The notes below the pieces were generated by a model, which worked only from the letters and a program-made list of their open reading frames with translations, did no database searches and was not told the origin of the DNA. Below are positions 1 to 4,694 of a stretch of 5,440 nucleotides of DNA, piece after piece; position 1 is the stretch's first letter; every line of letters starts with the position of its first letter. Source of the stretch: an uncultured bacterium (GTDB lineage Bacteria; Methylomirabilota; Methylomirabilia; Rokubacteriales; CSP1-6); contig CAMLFJ010000260.1 in the NCBI GenBank assembly GCA_946479205.1, positions 1 through 5,440 on the forward strand. Reading direction: 5' to 3'. The position numbers were made by a program, and so were the translations under genes.

Positions 1-1049
1 GGCGTGGCCCCCGCGCTGCGCGGACCGACCTGGAGGCTGCCGTCCACGTCGAGCCAGGCGATGGAGCCGCCGCCCGCGCCGACCGTGTGCATGTCGATCT
101 GCGAGACCTTCACCGGGAACGCGCCCACCATGGAGTCGGCGGTCATCAGGGGCTGGAGATCGCGCACCAGGCAGACGTCGGTGGACGTGCCGCCCATGTC
201 GTAGGTGATGAAGTCGCGGAGGCCCGAGGCCGCGCCCACGAAGCAGGCCTGGCTCACCCCGCCCGCCGGCCCCGAGAAGATGGTCTTGATCGGCAGCCGT
301 CGCGCGGTGTCGGTGGTCATCATGCCGCCGCTCGAGGCGACGGTGAGGACGCCGTGGGTGTAGCCGGTGGCGAGCAGGCGCTCCTCCAGCGAGGTGAGAT
401 AGCCCTCCATCAGCGGCTGGAGATAGGCGTTGAGCACGGTGGTCGAGAAGCGCTCGAACTCGCGGTACTCGGCGACCACGTCGGCCGAGCAGGAGACGGG
501 CAGGGCGGGGGCCCGGCCCTTGACCGCGTCGGCCACGAACCGTTCGTGCGCGGGGTTGAGATAGGCGTGCAGCAGGCACACCGCGACCGCCTCCGCGTCG
601 GCGGCGAGGGCGCCGTCGAGCGCGCGCTCGATCGAGGCCGGATCGAGGGGGACCAGCACCGCCCCGTCCGGCCCGAGCCGCTCGGTCACCTCGAACCGGT
701 GCTTGCGCTCCACCACCGGTTTCGGCCGGACGAAGGTCGGAATGAAGAGCGCGGGAATATTGCGCTTGGTGCGGCCGATCTCGATGAGGTCGCGGAAGCC
801 CGCGGTGGTCAGCAGCGCGACGCGGGCCCCGCGGCGCTCGAGCACCGCGTTGGTGCCCACGGTGGTGCCGTGGACGAGGCGGCGTACGTCCGCGCTGGCG
901 ATGCCGAGGGCCTCGAGGCCGGCGAGCACCGCGGCGGCCTCCTGGCGCGGGCGCGAGGGCACCTTGGTGACGACCACGCGCCCGGTCTGGACGTCCACCG
1001 CGGTGAGATCGGTGAACGTCCCGCCCACGTCGATGCCGACGATGTACAC
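1..1049 (-). CDS. Hydantoinase/oxoprolinase family protein, HyuA-type subunit (3' part cut off by window edge)
   Basis: The first 349 residues of an ATP-dependent hydantoinase/oxoprolinase-family protein are visible, roughly half of a typical HyuA subunit of nearly 700 residues. Seen directly: the N-terminal nucleotide-binding motif DVGGTFTD (residues 7-14), HGTTVGTNAVLERRG (60-74), TTAGFRDLIEIGR (81-93), the second phosphate-binding segment SGPAGGV (259-265), DMGGTSTDV (284-292), and VGAGGGSIAW followed by VGPRSAGAT (341-349), where the window ends. These are the conserved signatures of the Hydant_A_N and Hydantoinase_A domains. Family members hydrolyse cyclic amides (hydantoins, 5-oxoproline, lactams) using ATP, or carboxylate ketones; the substrate cannot be read from this part. 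The GTG start at 1049 lies 2 nt after the upstream kinase stop and puts the glycine motif at the normal distance; there is no strong Shine-Dalgarno, so translational coupling is likely. A HyuB partner might follow beyond the left edge. Confidence 0.93.
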   Translation of the reverse strand, partial: MYIVGIDVGGTFTDLTAVDVQTGRVVVTKVPSRPRQEAAAVLAGLEALGIASADVRRLVHGTTVGTNAVLERRGARVALLTTAGFRDLIEIGRTKRNIPALFIPTFVRPKPVVERKHRFEVTERLGPDGAVLVPLDPASIERALDGALAADAEAVAVCLLHAYLNPAHERFVADAVKGRAPALPVSCSADVVAEYREFERFSTTVLNAYLQPLMEGYLTSLEERLLATGYTHGVLTVASSGGMMTTDTARRLPIKTIFSGPAGGVSQACFVGAASGLRDFITYDMGGTSTDVCLVRDLQPLMTADSMVGAFPVKVSQIDMHTVGAGGGSIAWLDVDGSLQVGPRSAGAT

Positions 1050-1051
1050 GG

Positions 1052-2131
1052 TCAGAGCCCCGCGGTGTCCAGCACGAGCCGGGCCGCCCGCACGAGGCAC
1101 GGAGCCCGGTCGGCGATGTGCGCCATCCGCGGGTCGGTGGACTCGCCGCGCACCCAGCGGCGGTGGAGCTGGACCACGACCACCACCGTCTTCCAGAGCG
1201 CGAACGCCTCCCACCAGCTCACCGCGCCCGGGTCGGCGCCGGTCCGCGTGACGTAGCGCGCGGTGATCTCCGCGCGGGTCGGCAGGCCCATGTGGGCGAG
1301 CCCCGGCCGCGTGCCGCGCTGGGTCGCCTCGGTGTCCACCGGATCGGGCCAGTAGTTGAGCAGGGTGCCGAGGTCCACGAGCGGATCGCCGAGCGTCGTC
1401 ATGTCCCAGTCGAAGATGGCGGTCACGCGGTCGGGGTTCTCCGGGGCGAACTGGCAGTTGTCGAGCTTGAGATCGTTGTGGACGATGGACGCGCGGCTCG
1501 GCCTCGGGCGGCGCCCGGCCAGGCGCGCGTGGATCCGCTCCATGTCGTCCGTCGCGTCGTCCGGGCGCGCGAGCGCCCAGCGCTTGGCCCAGCCATCGAG
1601 CTGGCGGTCGACGAAGCCCTCGGGGCGGCCGAGGTCGGCCAGGCCGCAGGCCGCGGGCTCGAGGGCGTGGAGATCGGCCATCGCCTCCACGAGCGCGAAC
1701 GCGAGCCGGCGGCCGGCGTCGGGATGCGCGCGCAGGGCGGGGGGCATGGTGTCGCGCACCACCTCGCCGCGGCGGCGCTCCATCACGAAGAAGTCGGCGC
1801 CGAGCACGGCCGGATCGTCGCAGAAGAGATAGCCGCGCGGCGCCCGGTCGAAGTGGGGCCAGAGCCGCGAGAGCACCTTGAACTCGCGCTTCATGTCGTG
1901 GGCGCCGGGCGCGATCTCGCCGAACGGCGGCCGGCGCAGCACCAGCTCCTGCGGGCCGACCCGCAGGAGATAGGTGAGGTTGGCGGAGCCGTTGGGGAAC
2001 TGGAGGATCTCGAGCGGCCCCCGCGCGGCCGGGAGGATCTCGGCGAGGCGCGGCGCGAGCCAGGCGTCGAGAGCGGCCCAGTCGAGCTGCTCGCCGGGAC
2101 GGACCGGGGCGACCTCGGCCGGCGGCTCCAC
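1052..2131 (-). CDS. APH-type phosphotransferase family protein, ACAD10/ACAD11 kinase-domain-like
   Basis: A 359-residue kinase-fold protein of the aminoglycoside phosphotransferase (APH) superfamily. Visible motifs: a glycine-loop segment FPNGSANLTYLL (45-56), the beta-strand LVLRRPPFG (63-71) carrying the nucleotide-contact basic residues, E83 of the alpha-C helix, the hinge FFVMERRRG (114-122), the catalytic loop VHNDLKLDN with H218, D220 and N225, and the metal-binding DWD at 241-243 followed by GDPLVDLGTLLNYW. The RRPPFG...AHDMKREFKVL...DPAVLGADFFVME pattern is typical of the clade related to the kinase domain of ACAD10/ACAD11 and to LvaA, whose known members phosphorylate hydroxyacyl-CoAs, not antibiotics. 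No acyl-CoA dehydrogenase domain is attached. The start is GTG at 2131 with no good Shine-Dalgarno next to it; a GGAGGGG lies 25 nt upstream. An ATG at 1894 would give a 4-nt ATGA overlap with the SDR stop, but would delete the conserved first 79 residues, so the longer form is preferred. The substrate is unknown. Confidence 0.9.
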   Translation of the reverse strand: MEPPAEVAPVRPGEQLDWAALDAWLAPRLAEILPAARGPLEILQFPNGSANLTYLLRVGPQELVLRRPPFGEIAPGAHDMKREFKVLSRLWPHFDRAPRGYLFCDDPAVLGADFFVMERRRGEVVRDTMPPALRAHPDAGRRLAFALVEAMADLHALEPAACGLADLGRPEGFVDRQLDGWAKRWALARPDDATDDMERIHARLAGRRPRPSRASIVHNDLKLDNCQFAPENPDRVTAIFDWDMTTLGDPLVDLGTLLNYWPDPVDTEATQRGTRPGLAHMGLPTRAEITARYVTRTGADPGAVSWWEAFALWKTVVVVVQLHRRWVRGESTDPRMAHIADRAPCLVRAARLVLDTAGL

Positions 2132-2157
2132 CGCGGACGGGGAACGGGTCCGGCCGC
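1891..2157 (-). other. Out-of-frame SDR tail overlapping the phosphotransferase gene; probable frameshift zone
   Basis: The SDR reading frame stays open for 267 nt after its fold is complete, and 241 nt of this lies inside the kinase gene. The tail is dominated by R, S and P, whereas the kinase frame over the same bases encodes the well-conserved APH N-lobe. So the kinase frame is the coding one here and the SDR tail is a shadow. I found no nearby stop in either other minus-strand frame around 2130-2160 that would end the SDR neatly. The kinase frame also reads back into the SDR region without a stop for as far as I checked (to about the codon for SDR residue 195). Confidence 0.7.
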
Positions 2158-2913
2158 CCCTCCGTGAATGCCGAGCACCGCGCCGGTGGTGAAGCTGGAG
2201 GCGCTCGAGGCGAAGTAGAGCGCGGCCCCGACGACCTCTTCCGGCTCGCCGCCCCGGCCGAGGGCCATCGTGGCCTTCGCGCGCTCGCGGAACGCCTCGA
2301 GGTCCCAGGCCTTGGAGATGTCGGTGAGGAAGGGGCCCGGCATGATGCAGTTCACGCGCACGGTGGGCCCGAAGGCGCGCGCGAAGCCGCAGGTCATCGC
2401 GTTCACCGCGGCCTTGGCCGCCGCGTAGGGGATGACGCCGGCGGTGGGCCGGACCGCCGCGGTGCTCGAGACCATGATGATGGAGCCGCCCGCGCCCGCC
2501 GCCATTCGCGCGCCCACCATCGCGGTGAGCCGGAACGGGCCCTTGAGGTTCACGTCGAGCACCTTGTCCCAGAGATCCTCGGTCACGTTCTCGATGCGGT
2601 CGTAGAGCGGCGACATGCCCGCGTTGTTGACCAGCACGTCCACGCGGCCGAACTCCTTGTAGGCGGTCTCGGCGAGGGCCTCCACCTGGCCCCAGTGGCC
2701 CACGTGGCAGGCGACGGGGAGCGCGCGGCGGCCGGTGGCCTGGCGCACCTCCGTGGCGGTGGCCTCGCAGGAGGCGAGCTTGCGGCTCGCGATGACCACG
2801 TCGGCGCCGGCCTGGGCGAAGGCCAGGACCATGGCGCGGCCGAGGCCGCGGCTGCCGCCGGTGACGAGCGCGACCTTCCCGCTCAGATCGAAGAGGCCAG
2901 CGGGGGCGGCCAT
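1891..2913 (-). CDS. SDR family oxidoreductase (FabG-like) with aberrant C-terminal extension
   Basis: A classical short-chain dehydrogenase/reductase. The Rossmann motif TGGSRGLG is at residues 18-25, NNAG at 96-99, and the catalytic tetrad is N122, S150, Y163 and K167 (YAAAK); the PG turn is at 192-193 and the C-terminal cofactor-loop region ends at GIHGG (248-252). R22 in the glycine motif and R44 after the second strand suggest NADPH use (inference from SDR rules). Such proteins interconvert hydroxyl and carbonyl groups. The usual length is about 250 residues, matching residues 1-252 (2913 to 2158). The frame then continues for 88 residues of arginine-, serine- and proline-rich sequence to a TGA at 1891-1893, overlapping the kinase gene in another frame. 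That tail looks like out-of-frame translation, not protein fold. H250 sits where DGG is usual. The ATG at 2913 lies 4 nt after the HAD stop. SDR assignment is secure; the 3' end is doubtful. Confidence 0.9.
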   Translation of the reverse strand: MAAPAGLFDLSGKVALVTGGSRGLGRAMVLAFAQAGADVVIASRKLASCEATATEVRQATGRRALPVACHVGHWGQVEALAETAYKEFGRVDVLVNNAGMSPLYDRIENVTEDLWDKVLDVNLKGPFRLTAMVGARMAAGAGGSIIMVSSTAAVRPTAGVIPYAAAKAAVNAMTCGFARAFGPTVRVNCIMPGPFLTDISKAWDLEAFRERAKATMALGRGGEPEEVVGAALYFASSASSFTTGAVLGIHGGAAGPVPRPRWSRRPRSPRSVPASSSTGPLSTPGSRRASPRSSRPRGGRSRSSSSPTAPPTSPISCGSARRSWCCAGRRSARSRPAPTT

Positions 2914-2917
2914 GCGA

Positions 2918-3634
2918 TCAGCAGCCGAGCTTCTCGGCGAGCTCCACGAAGTCGCCCGCGACCACGTCGAAGGGCTGGCCGGGCTCGGGCTGCGGGCCCG
3001 GGCGGCCGGGGCCGAACTCGAGCGGGCGCGGCACGAAGGCGGTGCGCAGGCCGCAGCGCGCGGCGGCGGCCAGATCGCCCGGGTGCGCGGCCACCATGAG
3101 GCACTGCTCGGGCCGGAGGCCGAGGGCCTCCGCGCTGCGCAGGTAGGCCTCGGGCGTGGGCTTGTAGGCGCGCGCGACCTCGGCCCCCAGGATCACGTCC
3201 CACGGCAGCCCCGCGCGCTTGGCCATGTCCACCATCAGCCCGATGTTGCCGTTCGAGAGCGTGGCCAGGGTGAAGCGCCGCTTGAGCCGGGTGAGGCCGG
3301 GGACCGCGTCGGGCCACGGATCGAGCCGGTGCCACGCGTAGTTCAGATGGTCGATCTCGGCCGGGGAGACACCGGTGATCCCGAAGTCGCCGAGCAGCCG
3401 GACCAGGCTCTCGCGGTGCAGCTCGTCGAGCTTGGCCCACGGGCGCCGCCCGCTGCGGACCTCCTCCATCGCGGGCTGGTACAGCCCGCGCCAGGCGTCG
3501 GCGAACTTGGCCCAGTCCACCGAGAGGCGGCGGGGTGTGCCGAAGGCCTCGCCTTCCCGGGTGACGCTGGTGCGCCAGTCCACCACGGTGCCGAAGACGT
3601 CGAAGGTGAGCGCGCCGATCGAGGATTCATCCAT
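2918..3634 (-). CDS. Haloacid dehalogenase type II-like HAD hydrolase
   Basis: A 238-residue HAD-superfamily protein, the usual length for type II (L-2-haloacid) dehalogenases, which replace the halogen of 2-haloacids with hydroxyl through an aspartyl ester. Motif I is FDVFGT (11-16) with nucleophile D12; F14 stands where HAD phosphatases carry their second Asp, which favours a dehalogenase-like enzyme. Also seen: an AWR segment (W48-R49), motif II TLSNGN (S127, N128), motif III YKP (K158) with Y164, and motif IV AAHPGD with D187, followed by GLRTAFVPRP. The SSN..D of biochemically studied L-DEX-type enzymes is replaced by A182, H184 and D187, so true dehalogenase activity is uncertain. It is the first gene of a minus-strand operon: GGGAG lies 9 nt before the ATG at 3634, and the stop lies 4 nt before the SDR start. 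A HAD domain is also found upstream of the kinase domain in vertebrate ACAD10, which may be relevant to its role here. Confidence 0.88.
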   Translation of the reverse strand: MDESSIGALTFDVFGTVVDWRTSVTREGEAFGTPRRLSVDWAKFADAWRGLYQPAMEEVRSGRRPWAKLDELHRESLVRLLGDFGITGVSPAEIDHLNYAWHRLDPWPDAVPGLTRLKRRFTLATLSNGNIGLMVDMAKRAGLPWDVILGAEVARAYKPTPEAYLRSAEALGLRPEQCLMVAAHPGDLAAAARCGLRTAFVPRPLEFGPGRPGPQPEPGQPFDVVAGDFVELAEKLGC

Positions 3635-3643
3635 GGCGTGGGT

Positions 3644-3648
3644 CTCCC
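3644..3648 (-). promoter_or_regulatory. Ribosome binding site of the HAD gene
   Basis: GGGAG on the minus strand lies 9 nt before the ATG at 3634. It supports that start, which places motif I at the normal position near residue 12. Confidence 0.6.
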
Positions 3649-3655
3649 GTCGCGG

Positions 3656-3685
3656 ATGCTACGACGGGCGGGACGGGGAAGGCAA
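3656..3685 (-). promoter_or_regulatory. Candidate sigma70-type promoter of the HAD-SDR-APH-HyuA operon
   Basis: On the minus strand TTGCCT (3685-3680, 4 of 6 to TTGACA) and TAGCAT (3661-3656, 4 of 6 to TATAAT) are separated by 18 nt. Transcription would begin near 3649, just upstream of the ribosome site. It is the best pair I see in the 115-bp region between the divergent HAD and ABM genes. No operator palindrome was evident. On the plus strand only a weak GATACT (3705-3710) is available for the ABM gene. Confidence 0.4.
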
Positions 3686-3737
3686 GCCGCCGCGCCGGGC
3701 CCGTGATACTGTCGGCGGCGATTTACCAATTCGAACC

Positions 3738-3744
3738 GGGAGGG
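3738..3744 (+). promoter_or_regulatory. Strong ribosome binding site of the ABM gene
   Basis: GGGAGGG lies 5 nt before the ATG at 3750. It decides the start: the frame is open far upstream (to 3375), but that part is antisense to the HAD gene and has no protein-like character. Confidence 0.8.
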
Positions 3745-3749
3745 CGACC

Positions 3750-4067
3750 ATGCTCGCGATCTGGGTGAAGGTGAAGATCAAGGCGGCGATGCGGGACAAG
3801 TTCCTGAAGGCCATCGAGGCCGACGCGCTCGGCTCCGAGCGGGACGAGCCGGGCTGCCTGCGCTTCAACGTGCTGCAGGACGAGAAGGACGAGAACGTCT
3901 ACTACTTCTACGAGGTCTACAAGGACCAGGCCGCGCTGGAGGCCCATCGCAACACGCCGCACTACGCGATCTGGCGCGGGGTGGCCGACGTCCTGGAAGG
4001 CCCGACCGAGCCCACCCGCTGCAAGCCGGTGTTCCCGGCCGCCCGCCAATACTGGGGGAAGATGTAA
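3750..4067 (+). CDS. ABM-domain protein, putative quinol monooxygenase (YgiN/LsrG-like)
   Basis: A 105-residue protein that is essentially one antibiotic biosynthesis monooxygenase (ABM) domain, a dimeric ferredoxin-like alpha+beta barrel. Seen: a first strand AIWVKVKI (3-10), a helix around 13-26, the family signature EPGCLRFNVLQD (33-44), the strand VYYFYEVYKD (50-59), and helix AALEAHRNTPHYAIW (61-75) with H66 and H71. Characterised relatives are cofactor-independent quinol or anthrone monooxygenases, while LsrG is an isomerase of phospho-AI-2, so the exact reaction is open. The start is fixed by the strong ribosome site. The gene is divergent from the HAD operon across 115 bp and converges on the cupin gene, with 12 nt between stops. 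A cytoplasmic protein is expected: no signal peptide or membrane segment is visible. Confidence 0.88.
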   Translation: MLAIWVKVKIKAAMRDKFLKAIEADALGSERDEPGCLRFNVLQDEKDENVYYFYEVYKDQAALEAHRNTPHYAIWRGVADVLEGPTEPTRCKPVFPAARQYWGKM

Positions 4068-4070
4068 GAC

Positions 4071-4092
4071 GGGGGAGAGCTATCTCTCGCCC
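4071..4092. terminator. Hairpin between convergent 3' ends, possible bidirectional terminator
   Basis: Bases 4071-4079 (GGGGGAGAG) can pair with 4084-4092 (CTCTCGCCC) around a CTAT loop: five perfect pairs next to the loop, one G-G mismatch, then three G-C pairs. It starts 3 nt after the ABM stop and includes the last codons and stop of the cupin gene. No U-run follows on either strand, so it may act only as a weak terminator or as a 3'-end stabiliser. Confidence 0.4.
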
Positions 4093-4634
4093 TTCGCGCG
4101 GTTGGCGACCTCCACCGTCTTCTTCTCGACGTCGAAGCGGTGGGTCTCCTTGGTCTCCACGTCGCCGCCGGTGACGCGGATGAAGAAGGTGTCGTCGCCG
4201 AACTCGATGGAGTGGATGTCGCCCACCGCGAACGCGGCGGCGTGGCCGGGCTCGTTCATGAACTCGCGCTGGAGCGTGAGCTCGGCGTGGCCCGGCCGGC
4301 TGCCGTCGTCGAGGCGGCGCCAGCGGCGCATGCGGGTCGGGTTCTTGTAGTTGCCGTAGACGACCCAGCACGGCCCGTGGTCGTGCACCGAGGACTTGGA
4401 GGCCTTTGGCCGCGCGTGGACCAGCACGTGCACGTCGGTCTCCGGATCGTGGCCGATGGTCGCGCGCTCGACGTAGGGTACCGGATCGCCCAGGTGCTTC
4501 TTGAGCAGCTCCGGATTGTGCAGGAGCTTCTCCAGGTGATCGCGGATCTCCGCGAGCCCGGCCGGGATGCCCTTGATCTGGATGGTCGTGCGCGTGTCGG
4601 CGAGGAACTGATCGAGGGAGTAGGTCGTGTCCAT
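4080..4634 (-). CDS. Cupin-fold protein, cysteine dioxygenase-like
   Basis: A 184-residue protein with an N-terminal helical part (about 1-50) and a C-terminal beta-rich cupin domain. The metal-binding pattern is visible: HDH (H84, H86) in SVHDHGPCWVVYGNYKN, followed by H141 in GDIHSIEF. A three-histidine set at this spacing resembles cysteine dioxygenase and related thiol dioxygenases (mammalian enzyme: His 86, 88 and 140), so a non-haem Fe(II) dioxygenase or a related metal enzyme of the double-stranded beta-helix superfamily is likely. The substrate is not deducible. Start: ATG at 4634 with AAGGAGG 6 nt upstream. A longer form from a TTG at 4685 would add 17 residues encoded by the promoter region and is rejected. 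It is transcribed divergently from the MFS gene and converges on the ABM gene. No signal peptide is seen. Confidence 0.75.
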   Translation of the reverse strand: MDTTYSLDQFLADTRTTIQIKGIPAGLAEIRDHLEKLLHNPELLKKHLGDPVPYVERATIGHDPETDVHVLVHARPKASKSSVHDHGPCWVVYGNYKNPTRMRRWRRLDDGSRPGHAELTLQREFMNEPGHAAAFAVGDIHSIEFGDDTFFIRVTGGDVETKETHRFDVEKKTVEVANRAKGER

Positions 4635-4640
4635 GGCCGC

Positions 4641-4647
4641 CCTCCTT
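4641..4647 (-). promoter_or_regulatory. Ribosome binding site of the cupin gene
   Basis: AAGGAGG on the minus strand, 6 nt before the ATG at 4634, is a near-perfect Shine-Dalgarno sequence. It decides that start over the upstream TTG at 4685. Confidence 0.85.
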
Positions 4648-4661
4648 GGGGTGACGGCCGG

Positions 4662-4670
4662 ATCATAGCA
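4662..4670 (-). promoter_or_regulatory. Extended -10 promoter element of the cupin gene
   Basis: The minus strand reads TGC-TATGAT, matching the extended -10 form TGnTATAAT at all but one position. No good -35 box is placed at 16-18 nt, which extended -10 promoters tolerate. Transcription would start near 4655, giving a leader of about 20 nt that contains the ribosome site. Confidence 0.5.
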
Positions 4671-4680
4671 GAACGTCGTG

Positions 4681-4690
4681 TACAATAGGA
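4681..4690 (+). promoter_or_regulatory. -10 box and/or Shine-Dalgarno of the MFS transporter
   Basis: TACAAT (4681-4686, 5 of 6 to TATAAT) is immediately followed by AGGA (4687-4690), 4 nt before the GTG at 4695. If TACAAT is the -10, transcription would begin within a few bases of the start codon and the mRNA would be nearly leaderless. If AGGA is the ribosome site, the promoter must lie further upstream, under the cupin promoter. No convincing -35 was found. Confidence 0.4.
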
Positions 4691-4694
4691 CCCC

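Noticed and set aside
1052..1894. Shorter kinase starting at ATG 1894 with a neat ATGA overlap with the SDR frame's stop
   Set aside because: It would remove the conserved glycine loop and first strands of the kinase (residues 1-79), which are plainly coding in the longer frame. The ATGA overlap looks coincidental.
1052..2131. Aminoglycoside resistance gene
   Set aside because: Although of APH fold, its motifs and operon context match the ACAD10/11-like kinase clade, not drug-modifying enzymes.
87..2167. Long plus-strand open frames (87-1256 and 1118-2167) antisense to HyuA and the kinase
   Set aside because: Their translations are low-complexity, rich in H, R, G, A and E, the typical antisense shadow of high-GC genes. 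The minus-strand frames encode clear conserved motifs.
2164..3706. Plus-strand open frames (2164-3099, 2735-3706) antisense to the SDR and HAD genes
   Set aside because: No recognisable domain and arginine/glycine/alanine-biased composition; the minus strand carries SDR and HAD catalytic motifs.
3375..3749. N-terminal extension of the ABM frame back to 3375
   Set aside because: The extension is antisense to the HAD gene. A strong ribosome site precedes the ATG at 3750, and the ABM domain begins right at that methionine.
4635..4685. Longer cupin start at TTG 4685
   Set aside because: The added 17 residues would be encoded by the promoter and ribosome-site region; AAGGAGG sits properly before the ATG at 4634.
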